This document shows, in pieces, positions 13,868 through 25,681 of a stretch of DNA of 64,000 bases (its first letter is position 1; every line of letters starts with the position of its first letter). Made by a program: the position numbers and the translations under genes. Source of the stretch: Euwallacea fornicatus (lineage: Eukaryota > Arthropoda > Insecta > Coleoptera > Curculionidae); assembly GCF_040115645.1 (NCBI RefSeq), contig NC_089541.1:5766001-5830000 (forward strand), given 5' to 3'. A model generated the notes under the pieces. It saw only the letters and a program-made list of their open reading frames with translations, searched no databases and was not told the DNA's origin.

Positions 13868-15125
13868 CTGTTTCCTGTACTGAGTCGAAGTTTGAAAATT
13901 CAAGTTTTAAATTTATTATTATTATACAAGAATAAGGCACACCCAAAACGGTTTCCAATTAACTTTATTTATTAACCATAAGAACTTTAGCTTGTGTTTC
14001 TATTTTCCCAACTTAAAATCAACGATTTAAAAGTAATAGATATAGCAATACTTTTACAGGTGGTCTCTTTTGGCAACTAAGGTACTAATATGGTTGCAAT
14101 ATAGAGCATATGATGGCACCAGAGCATCGTATGTCTTATATGTTTGCAAATTGCATCGGCGTATGATGCATCTGTAGCCTTAAAAACGTATAATAGTAAT
14201 ACTACAAAGCGACTTTCCCTTTAAATAGTATGAATAATTTTTTTGAAATCCTACAATAGATTACTAAATCTACTTCTCCGACATCGTTGTATCTAATCAC
14301 AACATAACCTAAACTTTTTGAAAATTGTCGAATGTCGGAATGTACTGTCATTAGTGACGAAACCATAGACGCGCGGATTCAGAAGAACGTCTATGGACCT
14401 AACCAAACTATTTAGCGAATTATACAAAACCCTGATAGGTACTAATCTCAACGTTGGGGAGTAAAAACACTTTTTTTTATAAATCAGGTCACCGATTGAA
14501 CTTTTCGACTTTAAAATCGCCAAATATTCTCTTTCTCACTCTCGCATATTCTTATAGAATTTAGCCCTGATGGTTCAATTAATTCAATAGTAATTTAAAT
14601 AATTTTCTTGGAGTGACGTCATTACGTATGCGCTTTTTGAAGAGCTAACGACGATTAGAATGCGCATTTTAAATAATAATTTTATTGTTAAAGATTAGGT
14701 ATAAATCAAGGTGTAATAATCTTAACCAATGGCTAAAAGTATTTTAAACCAATGCAAAACGTGACTTTAAATTCTTAGTCCAACTTGAAGGTCGAAAAGA
14801 TACTAAATATATTGTAAGTAAATTGTACAATTATTTAATACAAGTAATTATTTTATAATAAATTATCTATGTACTAAATCATCAAAAAAAAACTCCCCGT
14901 ATATATACAAACTTAGATATGTATCTGAATCAGTTTACCCAAACGTGATTTTTCGAAAAAAAATCTTCTACCTTAGTTTAGTATTAAAATATGTACCGAG
15001 ATACGGAAGAGTATACACCATTTTAGCAGTGTGAATATTTAATTTTGCATAAAATATGTAACACCTGAGCGATTAGCATTTTTTGAGGGGTATGATAGTG
15101 GGTTTATCGCGGTTAATGAATTTAG
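13868..15125. other. Intergenic spacer between divergent genes
   Basis: This spacer separates the divergently transcribed cysteine-rich gene and lipase 1, so both promoters should lie in it. I see no exon or element. A perfect TGACGTCA palindrome (CREB/ATF-type consensus) occurs at 14,614-14,621; whether it is used is unknown. Confidence 0.4.
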
Positions 15126-15133
15126 TATAAAAG
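15126..15133 (+). promoter_or_regulatory. Candidate TATA box of lipase 1
   Basis: TATAAAAG lies 92 bases upstream of the lipase 1 start codon, giving a predicted 5' leader of roughly 65 bases. Spacing and sequence fit a TATA promoter, but no transcript data support it. Confidence 0.35.
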
Positions 15134-15224
15134 TTTATACAAGGTTCCATTAAAATCATTGATAACACGCTGGTTGGGAAATCACCTTTATATTTTAAAG
15201 TGTCGAATAGTGGTGATGGTGAGA

Positions 15225-16559
15225 ATGAAAACTGTAGTTTTGAGCGTAATCTTAGGTAAAAGTTAATTTTGTTTTCCAAATAAACAAATTTTTAATTTTT
15301 TTTAGTACTGCAGGAACAGTTATTGTAACAGCCCAACCAAAAGCTGATACATATTCAAGAGGCGAACTCCAAGAATTATATCCTGGATTTGGGACGGATT
15401 TTATATTCTTTCCAGATGATGAAAATAATCCGATCATTGGTTATTTCAAATCTAACAACGTCACCAGGATATTTCCCTTACTAGATCAGGCCCACCTCGA
15501 AAGGGATGTTAAATTTGAGTTTTTCTCTCGGTAAATCTTTCCATCCACAGAACTTTTAAACACTCTGTCTGCACGAACTTTTATAGAGACTTTCCGGACG
15601 GAGTGTATATAGACTCAAAACCAACCCTCTCTAAATACGTAAATATCTCCAAACCTACAAAAATCATTACTCATGGATGGATGTCTGGTGGGCGTAAAGA
15701 CTCGTGTGTTTTAATTAGAAATGGGTTTTTGCACAGGTACCAAATAATTAAACCAAAAGAATGCATTATTCATAAATTGCTGCAGATATGATGCCAACAT
15801 CTTGGTCATGGACTGGAGCGCAATTTCTGGTAACCCTTTTTATCCATTACCTATGACTTCAACCCCTCAAGTTGGACAGTATTATGGCAGCTATCTTAAC
15901 TACCTTGTAGACAAAGTAGGGGTGAAACCTGAAGATTTACATTTGGTTGGTCATAGTTTAGGTGCTCACGTATCAGGCTTTGCTGGAAGAGAAGTAAAAA
16001 AGGGAAAAGTTGCAAGAATAACTGGTATTAAAAATTATTTCAATATCAAAAATTATCAACAAGAGCCGATTTTAGGGCTCGACCCAGCTTTACCAGGCTT
16101 CGACGTTGGGTTGCTTCCTTCAGGAACACTTAACAGCAACGATGCTAGTTTTGTGGATATAATCCATACGTGTGCTGGTTATTTGGGATTTAAATCCCCT
16201 CTAGGTCATGCCGATTTCTACCCTAACGGAGGTGGTCCTCCTCAGCCTGGGTGTTCAATTTTACAGGTCAAAATGATTTTCCGCACTAGGCAAACAATTC
16301 ATAACGGTAACTTATATAGTTCATAGAAGCTTGCAGTCATGGAATATCCTGGAAAATCTTCGCCAGTTCTCTAATTAATGAAGATTTATATATGGCTACA
16401 AAGTGCGCCACACTTAATGACATTGAGAAGTTAGGAGTTTGTGCTGGAGACCCTACCCCATTAGGAGATCCCACTCCTACTACTGCTAAAGGCATCTATT
16501 ACAGTCGAGTATTGGCGGAAAATTTAATCGTCAATGCAGAGGATAAGAATAAAATATGA
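15225..16559 (+). CDS. Secreted lipase 1 (pancreatic lipase/phospholipase A1 family)
   Basis: Six exons: 15225-15255, 15314-15530, 15587-15736, 15786-16024, 16076-16266 and 16320-16559; 1,068 bases, 355 residues, all phases consistent. A secreted alpha/beta-hydrolase expected to cleave ester bonds of dietary or haemolymph triglyceride or phospholipid. A signal peptide starts MKTVVLSVILG. The nucleophile Ser190 lies in GHSLGAH, Asp215 in GLDPALPGFD, and the active-site His283 in ACSHGIS, so the triad is intact. The oxyanion-side THGWMS motif is also present. Length is normal for insect members. The second exon uses the acceptor at 15,313; the earlier AG at 15,305 runs into a stop. Unlike lipases 2 and 4, no intron splits the serine motif. 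Four introns are under 62 bases. The gene ends 30 bases from the opposing lipase 2 stop. Lipase versus phospholipase specificity cannot be read from sequence. Confidence 0.93.
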
Positions 16560-16577
16560 TTTGTGTATTGAAAATTG

Positions 16578-16583
16578 TTTATT
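16578..16583 (-). terminator. Poly(A) signal of lipase 2
   Basis: AATAAA on the minus strand begins 7 bases after the lipase 2 stop codon. Cleavage 10-30 bases further on would fall inside the end of lipase 1, so the two transcripts should overlap at their 3' ends. Confidence 0.5.
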
Positions 16584-16589
16584 TTTTCA

Positions 16590-17750
16590 TCAGCCCCCAT
16601 CCAAATCAAAATCATTCCCCAAAAGCTGTGCTTGTACTCTAGGATCATTAGGAAATTTTTCCTTGAGAACTTCTTTAAACAAATCATCCTCGTCATAGAT
16701 ATAGAGTTTGGGCTTTTCTGGTATGGGAAAGGCCAGTTTAAAGGCATCAGGAGGTATTTCGGGAATGGTTTTCACTGGCTTTAGTAACTTGGAACTCACA
16801 TTGTAAGGCCCAATTGCAAATGGAGTAGCGGAAGCAGTTATGACCTAAGAAACATTAGCGGCTTTAAGGTCAAAGTTAATATGCAATTAACTTTAACATT
16901 AGTTTCCCTAGAAAGCCTAAGATACACTTACCATGTAAGTTCCGAACACATATCTGCTTACTCTTTCTCCTAATGGAATCTGCACTTCGTTAGGGGGGCA
17001 GCCCCCTAAAAGGTACTGCACAAAACTTTCACATTTCCATCCCCAAAACCCCACACGGGAATTGATGGATTCCGCATAATATAATGGGGCTCTGTGATGA
17101 TTGCAAGAGAAAAAGTCTGAAAAATTCCCTTACTTAAATAAAGGATGACCATTAATAAAAAATAAGTACATGTTGAAAGGTAACAGGAATCTCTTGGATA
17201 AATCTATCTAATATCTTGTTACCAATCAGATATTCGGTGATAAATAGCAAATGGCTTAATCATCACCCTAGTTTTATACATTTTTTTTAAATTTTAAAGC
17301 AGCATTAAATAGGACAAAAATACTATTTTTTGAAGTTTATTTATTTTTTTAAATTTTGCTTTTGAATAAAAAAAAGGTTAAAAGCGGGGACAATTTAAAT
17401 CTGTATTCTATTTTGTCGTCTAATACGAGATTTCTTTAATGACCTCCCTTGATAATATAATAAGAGAAAACAATTTAGTTACTGTCAGTCTCCCAGCATC
17501 CGGGTTGGATGGAGCCTCCATTAAAGTAAAAATCCACATGTCCGCTTTCCTCAGCTTTCCCCTGCATGAAAGCACTAGTGTGGTAAACATCCACAAACTC
17601 TGCGTCTGTTTTATCCAGCTTATCGTCATTACCAGCTTTGATATATCCAGGCAGGGCCGGATCCAAGCCTGTAATCCTTGGCAGCCTGTAAGGGCGTAAG
17701 GCTAGGGAGAGGTAGTTTGTAATATGGGCGCCTATAATGAGAATAAAAAT

Positions 17751-17789
<39 letters not shown>

Positions 17790-20700
17790 TATTTCTTCTA
17801 GAGGCCGTGAATACCGACGTTTCCATCTATGTTATATTCTTCCTTATATATAAAAAAAATGCAAATAATGCTGAATAAATCCTAAAGGTGTTTTTTACTC
17901 TGAAGATGACATATTATAAGATCAGTATTATATTTGATAGTCTGAAGTCGAAATATCGACATATCGAGAACTCTGATTCCGTTTCGTTCATCTTAAATCC
18001 AATATTTTGTCATTAAATGACCGCAGCCGGACGTGACAAAAATTCGTATCTCTTACAAATGAAATGTGTTTTACCTAAACTAAATCCGATGATATGTATA
18101 TCCGTAGCACCCATATCTTTAATTCGTTCAACGAGTTGAGCAGTGCATACCCCCACATGGCGGGCATTCCAGACGGCTCCCGGATAACATGGCGATTGAT
18201 TCAAAGGACTCCAGTCCACGAAAAACACGTTGCAATCATTAGTTTTCAGATATTCTATAAAATCCAAGGTTTGAAATTTTAGTAACTAGAAGTTATTAAA
18301 GATTGCACCTTTTCTAAGGGCCGCAAGAGCAGTCAGGAACATATTAGAATTGTATCCATGAACAATCACTTTGGTAGGCCTGCTAGCATTAAAAGTGGTC
18401 CGGTCCAAATTGGTGCCTCTCACGTGAGTAGCAGCAAAGATTTGCTCGGGATTCTCTGGGTGGGTCATGGTATACATCCAGAAGGTTACGTCTGGATCTG
18501 GACATTGCCTGAGAGGATGTTTCAAATTAGACCAAAAATGTATTTTCAAAAAAAGTTTTCTATAGTTTCAAATGTCGAACAATGAACTAAAATTTAGTGC
18601 AATCTGACAACACGGTAGTATTCCGCAACGGTAATTGATTTGCAATTCCGAAACAATAGAACAACGCGCTGTTGCCACTTTTTAAAAGTCACGTGAAATT
18701 TTAGGAACATTTTGGGTACTTCAGGGGAGAGTTACTTACGGATTTATTACAATTCGGCATGCTCCGAACGATATGGTTCGTTGGAGTCTGTTGGGAATTT
18801 GGTGTTGGTATACAATAGGACCCGGGGGAGCTTGAGAGTACACATCTGGAATAGAAGAAGGCATAGTACAATGGTACATGCCAGGAAGGATGGTATCATG
18901 GTGCCCCAAGACCGATTTTTATTTTCAACACAATATCAACTCAAGTCAAGTTTCATATTAAATTAGTGAATGCGAATCTATGATATGTACATAGTTACTA
19001 CATTATTCATGTATACTTTTTCGAATTTGCGGACACGAAACAAGCCTTGAACTAAAATTGACACGAAAACGACATAGAACACATTTCTTCTGGGGCAATT
19101 ATCTAATACAAAATAAGATAGGTACTATCTATAACTAGGTACCGGTATTTTGAGATTAGCTTCTTTCTCTATAAAAGTTTGCTTCACCGGTTAATTACTT
19201 TTAAATTTTATGTCGTTAACCTCGATACTCAACAATGTATTACCTATATTGTGAACGGGATTATTATTTCATATTAATAATAATAGCTCAACGTATTACA
19301 ACCAGGTTGCAGTTAATTAAATATCAGACCTACGTCAGTGAAATGATATCTAGGAAAATGTCGAAATAGTTTTATGCAATCATAATGTTTTTGTTTAATA
19401 AGCGTAATAACCTTCCTTGGAATTTTTCGCTATTATTTGCGTTCTAATTAATGAAAGTGTGAAGTGTCGGTAATGAGTTTCCAATGAGTATTTTGGGTAC
19501 TTCTACGGCGATGAGTTTATTGTCAATCTTACTCGTTTCATTGGTAAGTTAAATTGTCATTAAGCTTTACAGCTTAAATTTCTCTGAAGATGATAGTTTT
19601 TCATCCTAAGCTGACCTGAAATTTTTACTTTCCATATTGCCTACGCCTGTTTTTTTTTCAAACATGCCCCCGTGTTATGTGTGTACCTATCCTATATACA
19701 CGCAATACTTGTTGAAGTAAATAAGTAGAAACGTCTTGAAAGGAAATTTGTATATTAAGAAATATAAGGTAAGATTTCGAATTTTGAAAGAAATCGTGAA
19801 AACTTGCACCGTTTCGATGACTTTTGATAAAACTCCTAAAAGAATAATCCCCAAAAATGAACCTTTTAGCTTGGTACTCAATAGTTTAACTTTTAGAAAC
19901 CACCACTTTAAGACGTTAAATTTTTCAATAAATTTAAGTAGAGGAAAACTTTGAAATTTTATAGGAATAATTTGGTAACCAAAAACCTCATATATAAACT
20001 CGGGAGAATGGTTAAATGAATAGCTTCGCAATAGTCCACGCACACAAATTCCAAAATTCCTATTTGAGAAACTGAATTTCTTAAGATGAATATATTTCAA
20101 AGAAGCGAAATAATTTTGGAAGATTGCTAATAAACTAAAAAGATTACCAATATTTTGAATGAATTTTTGTTCTGAACATTTTTAAGAAAATAGTAAGAGT
20201 AAAAAACTATCCATGCTGGACTGCAAAACTAACTGGACGCTTAAATCTTTCCAGAAAACAAGTCTTAAGAAAAAAATTACAATGTAACTAGTTGAAAGTT
20301 TAAGTTAATTAAATATTGGGAAGTTAAAATTTTTTGCACAGTAAGAAAAAATGAAAAGAGAAAAAAAACATCATGACAAAAAAGAAAGATGACAATCTGC
20401 TACCAAAAAAGACATGTTTTCACGTAAAAACTTTCTAACTGAAAAACAACACTTTTAGTAACGTGTTTTGTCTCCGTAAGCGCTAATCAAGACGTACATG
20501 CAATTGGGCATATTACGGATTAACGCGGTAAATTCTTCGTAAGAAATTGGCCCCTATTCGTTATAAAGTACCTGTTCTAAGCGATTTATGGATTGAAACT
20601 GAGCATGATTACGACGAATACGTTGGTCCAGAATATCCAGAACATGTTCTATCAGGTTTAAGTCTGGACTCCTCAGAAGCCACGGTAATAAAGGAATACC

Positions 20701-22065
20701 AACTTTATCCAAATATGCTTGAATTGTCTTTGCAATGTGTGAACGAGCATTGTCATGCATTAAATAAACATTTTCATCAACATATGGCGCAAATGACACT
20801 ACACGTGCGTCCAAACATTGTTGAATTTATCGTTCGGTATTTAAATTACCACCACGAACTGCGACAAGTTCTGTATATACCTTTAGGGAAATACCTGCCC
20901 ACATCATAACGCCACCACCACTAAATTGAATTCTAAGGAAAAAAAACATTCTACAAAACTTTCATCAACTCTTCTCCAAATTTTCATCTGCCCGTCAAAT
21001 CAGTATCTGTTGAATTTGGATTCATCGATGAAGAGTATTGCACCCCATTCGTTAACATCCCAATGAATCTATATCAGTCATCTACCGTCAGTGGAGATCT
21101 CGTGGAAGAGCTAGAATTTATTCTAGATTCATTTAAGCGTCTACGAACCGTATCAATGGAAACGATATTTCTATGACCGCGACTCTTTTACAACTGCATT
21201 CTAATGAAACGATCTTCAATTAAACTTGTGGTTCTTTGTCCACCTTGTCTTGGATTTCTGGTGAATTGTTCAAGTTTCCCGGAAACGTTGTAACGCATCT
21301 AATATAATAGTTCGAGGAACTCATAAGGCATTTAGATATGTAACGAATACTGCGTCCATCACCTTTCAAGGCAACAGCTTGCGCTCCTTGTTCAACTGTT
21401 ATAATTTTTTTGTTAATAATAAGAAACTGAAAATTATATTTTCATTACTAGCAATCTTGTCGAAACTGAAAATGGCACAAGAACTTGGAGTAATGTCACT
21501 TAATTTGAGACACTCATTTGTCCCTGATACTCAGCAAAATGCAATACTCGAGTTGTTCTGGACTAAACAAGCAAAAGTAACCTGAACAAGTTGAAATAAG
21601 AAGAAACGTTGTGGATATAAATTGTGAAAAAGATTTAAGAAAAGTTTCAATTTTTTTTAATTGCCAAAAATTTGTAAAAATTTAAGAGCGCGGTAAATTT
21701 TGCACTCCAATATATTTTCAACTTATTTTGCAAGTTTTACGATGCGGAAGTTCTTGCGCATTATGAACTAATTCAGATAGAATGTACAAAGACATGGTAT
21801 CTGTTTCATACATTTCTTAATAAAAAAACCGCATTAAAATTGCTATTTTACTGGACAAACTAATTCATCGAATTCGGAATTTAAAATGTATTTCGTTATG
21901 CAATCTAGTTCTGCCAAATTTCATACCACTCGCAAAGCACAACTCGCTACTGCAGAATCGTCTAGTTTTTCATTTTATATAGAAAATATTTTTACAAACA
22001 AAATACAAACACTTACATTCCATGAGGGCACCTAAGAAAGCTAAAACAAAAAATTGTCCTTCCAT
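16590..22065 (-). CDS. Secreted lipase 2 with acidic C-terminal extension
   Basis: Seven exons: 22065-22017, 18845-18740, 18508-18309, 18254-18075, 17731-17483, 17116-16932 and 16844-16590; 1,224 bases, 407 residues, phases consistent. Pancreatic-lipase family, secreted. The signal peptide (MEGQFFVLAFLGALME) sits alone in the first exon, separated by a 3.2 kb intron that holds a Tc1 relic. Catalytic Ser177 is in GFSLGAH (Phe replaces the usual His after Gly), Asp202 in GLDPALPGY, and His268/269 in CNHHRAP, so activity looks possible. An intron splits the motif directly after GFSLG, as in lipase 4. After the catalytic domain come about 65 extra residues rich in Pro, Lys, Asp and Glu (PVKTIPEIPPDAF, then DEDDLFKEV, ending GNDFDLDGG), absent from the other three copies; their role is unknown. 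An alternative first exon with a signal-like frame at 18,904-18,850 was rejected because it is out of frame. Confidence 0.9.
17753..17786. repeat. (AT)17 microsatellite
   Basis: A perfect AT dinucleotide run of 34 bases lies in the lipase 2 intron, just upstream (on the gene strand) of the exon starting at 17,731. It is likely to vary in length between individuals. Confidence 0.9.
20455..21405 (-). mobile_element. Dead Tc1-like DNA transposon (transposase relic)
   Basis: Minus-strand transposase remains inside lipase 2 intron 1. The N-terminal helix-turn-helix part reads VEQGAQAVALKGDGRS, followed by NPRQGGQRTT. The DDE catalytic part shows MHDNARSHIAKT and RSPDLNLIEHVLD (20,814-20,554), and the C terminus ends in the typical Thr-Arg-Tyr just before the stop at 20,455. 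Several stops and frame changes lie between (for example in the 20,900-21,200 stretch), so no functional enzyme is made. Terminal repeats are not clear: ATTGGGAAGTTAAAATTT near 20,316 and the minus strand near 21,710 are only weakly similar. It differs from the copy in nompC, which keeps its ends. Confidence 0.8.
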
Positions 22066-23637
22066 TTCACACATACGTAAACCACCCACATTATCTTCAC
22101 CTCAACCTGATCCAACACAACTTTTTCCATCCATAAGTGTCTTGCATGACTTTTCCTATACTGAATCACTAAAATGGCCACTAAATAAGTAACTTATACG
22201 ACTACCGTCAATTTTTAATTATTCCGGTCACACTAACAAACTGCACTTCTTAAATTTGTATGCTAAAATGTCCTTCTGTGTAGAATTGGGCCCGACAGTT
22301 ATTTATGATATCATCGCGTAGACGCATCCTAGATATTTTTTTTGCACTTGAACTTGACCGAAAGTACCCACGGAAAGGATCCTAATCAGCACCACAGTAC
22401 GACTACAATAGCAATAGATCAGAAATTAAATTTTCGGTGATTTGGTAGCCATCTAGTGGAACCGCTCCATTTGCTTTCAAAGAAGTTTGCGGTTTCTCTC
22501 TTCGGTCTGAACAAATTGACGGGGGAATAAGAAATAAGCGGATCTTGACGTTACCAATTCTAATACTTTCTTGTTAATGAAAAGATACAGAAAAAAGGAA
22601 AACTGATTAAACTGTTTAAGGAAAGGAAACAGAGCGGATGTGACACATTGCCTGTTCTTGGGATTGAAACAAAGTCGTTTGGTAATGCCTTTCATGTAAT
22701 AATTGCTTAGTTCTCGTTAAGTGCCCGCAATTTAATTAGATTTCTTTTCTAGATATGGCAAATTAAGAGTATGATTTTGCAATAAAATTACCTCCTGTAT
22801 AACTGAAATTCAGTCCTCCAAAAACTATTCTAGTGGGGCAGGTAACAATAACGGAATTTTTAACAGCAAATTTGCGGTGTCAGGATTATAAGAAAACGAA
22901 AGTCAATAGCAATAAGAAAAGTGTCGATAAAAAAACGACTTTCATGAAAGCAACTGCCTCTTATTTGTTAATAATAATGGAAATTTCACGATTCGTTAGA
23001 ATTAGAGAGGCACGTGTTTGAATGCTTCATTTCATTTGCCTAAAGTTAATCTATATAGTATCTAAAGAGGAAGTCATTAAACAACCTTGGTCTTATGATC
23101 AGTCCGCAAAGAGAAAATGAAATAATTGCAGCGAATAATCAACCATTTCGTAACAAAAGGATTTTGATTGGGAATTTGCAAATAATCGCAGCAGCTTTTT
23201 TGAAAATGATTTTAAACACATTTCAATAGTTTCATTTATTTGACAACCAAGAAATTCAATATTAAAGAGAAGTATAAAAAAATTAGTCAAGTATAAAATT
23301 AATAGGATATATTCAATTAAGAGCACTTCTTTCACGCAATACATAAAAGTTAAAATGAATTTTGATTTTCTTCTCGATATGCAACAGTTGAATTCAACTG
23401 GTCAAGATGTTTTTATGGACATAAATTATGTTAATGACTTTAATAAAACGAATCTAAATAACTACGAAAATTTGTCATCAATTTGGTTGTAAGTAGAGAA
23501 ATTACATAATTGAGGCCATATCATATCATTTCATAAATTGGGTTTCCAAGTTCACCAGTTTATAGTTGTCTTCGTATAGCGGAATGCAGAGAATTCATAC
23601 ATTTGGTTAAGTGTTTTCAATTTGAATTTTTAACGCA
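22066..23637. other. Intergenic spacer between lipases 2 and 3
   Basis: This spacer separates divergent lipases 2 and 3 and should carry both promoters. I see no exon, repeat or strong TATA motif. Open frames such as 22,477-22,695 show no recognisable family. Confidence 0.4.
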
Positions 23638-25626
23638 ATGGCATTAAAAACTTTCGGTTTATTCATTTTATTCGTCACCACTCAATGCACTTTTGGTAAG
23701 TAGACAGAGTCATTTTTTTCGTCGTGCTATGATGGAGGAATTTCCTGCACCTCCCTCTAGAAGATATTCTTGCGGGAATGAGAGAGACCGCTTTATTGAT
23801 GGTTACTATTGATCGTAAAATTAATTCACACCAAGTTTTAGCAAAAGCGTTCTTCCTTATTGAACGCTTTCCCTTAAGACTGCAGCCTTATTTCCACTAT
23901 ATTCATTACTTTTAGTAACATTCGTATATGCAGGGTCCGTCCTATATATGAAATAAAACAATACCTATTTGAGTAATTTTCTTATCAAAAAATGCTTTTA
24001 GAAAAATTTTCGAGGCTAATTTGTTATCATTTTTTGATAATCTTGAATTTTTTTCTTGATAATGAAGAAATAACAACAAATTAACCTTGCACTTTTTGCT
24101 TGAAAGGTTTTTTGACTTAAAAAAATATGTAAAAAGTTATTATTATGCCATATATATGACGGACCCTGTATTTTAGGTCTCGCCGAAGACATCAAGGACT
24201 TCACCCCTTCAGAACTATTAAAATTGATAAAAGATATTTCAACCGCACCTGACTCCTCGTATCAGTTGGACCCCTTAGACGTTCAATTTTATTTTCTGTC
24301 AAGGGAAATCTCAGAACCGGTACTATTAACATTGGAAAGCAATGATTTGCTGGATGGGTCAAAAGAGACCAAGATTTTGATTCATGGGTGGTTGGAGAAT
24401 CACAAGAGGTAATTATTATTAGGAAATTGTACAGAACAGAAGTAAAGAGAGGATGGAACTAGTTGTATTATTTTGTGGATTGAAAAATCACATTTATCTT
24501 TGATCGAAAAGGCTAATGCAAGAAAAGTTTTTTGGAATAGAACTATCCAAAATTCAATTTCAAGCTCATAATGTCCATGCTATCCAAACTTGAGTCCTCA
24601 ATCCTCAGACAATCATTCAGAACAGAAAATGAAAGGTTTCTATCTAAATCATTTACACTCAGATCATGGTACAAAGCAATAGCTGGAGAATACTTGAAAG
24701 GTAATGATTACAATATAATCCAAGTGGACTGGGAACAACCTGCCAGACTTCCATACTTACACTCTTCCAAGATTACCAAAGATGTTGGTAAGGATGCTCA
24801 AAATAAGTCAATTTTTGTGCGAAACTGGAAGAAACCTTTCTTTTAGGCAATTTGGTGGGAAAGTTTATAGCAAACAGCAACATTTATCCTAAAAATGTTC
24901 ACCTCATAGGTCACTCATTAGGGTCTCATATCGCTGGTTTTGCAGGAAAGAGGGTATTCCAAGATACAAATATGAAAATAGGGAGAATTTCAGGATTAGA
25001 TCCAGCTGGACCTGCTTTCAGGTAAAAAACCAAGTTTTTAACGAACCAGTAAAAGATCCGTAATTTTGTAATTCAGACACCCATTTGTAACCAACAAAGA
25101 CAGATTGGACAACGATGATGCAGAAATAGTTGATGTTCTTCACACAGATGCTGGTGAGTATAATTTTAAAAAATCGACACGAAATTCACACAAAAACAAC
25201 ATCTGTGAGGTATCTCTTAATATCAGGCGCCTATGGCTATGAAGATCCAATAGGCACACTTGACATATATATCAATGAAGGTCGAAGAATTCAGCCTGGA
25301 TGTATGGAAGAATGGTCCTCCCCTCCATCACTTGGGTCTATTGTAGAAAAAAGTAACTTTTTTTTTCTCAATTGAGAACCACCTAAACATGATCTTCTAT
25401 AGCATTTTGCAGCCATGCTAGATCAACTAAATACTTCAGAGAATGGATCAGTAAGGGCAAATTTAGGTGTAGATTCTGTCAATCAATCTTGGGAGTCATT
25501 TTTAATGATGGAAAGTGTTCTCTTAGTCAAGCAGATGAAATTTTAGGTGCAAATGACGTAACTGTGGATACTGTTGGAATTTGCTTCGCAGAAACCAACA
25601 AAGAGGAACCATATCTTATGGAATAA
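23638..25626 (+). CDS. Secreted lipase 3 (pancreatic lipase family)
   Basis: Seven exons: 23638-23695, 24177-24408, 24663-24787, 24847-25021, 25077-25153, 25227-25352 and 25403-25626; 1,017 bases, 338 residues, phases consistent. The signal peptide (MALKTFGLFILFVTTQCTFG) ends at the first intron. The catalytic Ser162 is in GHSLGSH, Asp190 in GLDPAGPAF, and His269 in CSHARST; ILIHGWLENH is the oxyanion-side motif. The glycine-proline pair GPA in the Asp motif differs from the LPG of lipases 1 and 2. The C-terminal part is cysteine-rich (CRFCQS, GKCSLS), suggesting extra disulfides. Intron phases (1,2,1,2,1,1) differ from lipases 2 and 4, so this is a more distant paralogue. A 238-base inverted-repeat element fills half of intron 1 and ends 8 bases before exon 2. 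The stop lies 55 bases from the opposing nompC stop. Confidence 0.92.
23931..24168. mobile_element. MITE-like inverted-repeat element in lipase 3 intron 1
   Basis: A 238-base element with 20-base terminal inverted repeats starting CAGGGTCCGTC; the two ends differ at one position out of 20. It has no coding capacity. The right repeat ends at 24,168 and the splice acceptor AG is at 24,175-24,176, so the last bases of the element sit where the branch point and pyrimidine tract normally are. The element class is not identified; size and ends fit a non-autonomous DNA transposon. Confidence 0.7.
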
Positions 25627-25627
25627 A
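25622..25627 (+). terminator. Poly(A) signal overlapping the lipase 3 stop codon
   Basis: AATAAA spans the TAA stop at 25,624-25,626. If used, the 3' untranslated region is about 15-30 bases and stops short of, or just reaches, the nompC stop at 25,682. Confidence 0.45.
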
Positions 25628-25681
25628 ACAATACATTAATATATCAATATTTTACTTTAGAAACTTAATATACGTTATATA

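Noticed and set aside
18850..18904. Signal-peptide-like frame (MIPSFLACTIVLCLLLFQ) directly upstream of lipase 2 exon 2, suggesting a frameshifted start.
   Set aside because: A proper signal-peptide exon with matching phase and a perfect donor exists at 22,065-22,017; the upstream frame is out of phase and overlaps the pyrimidine tract of the acceptor.
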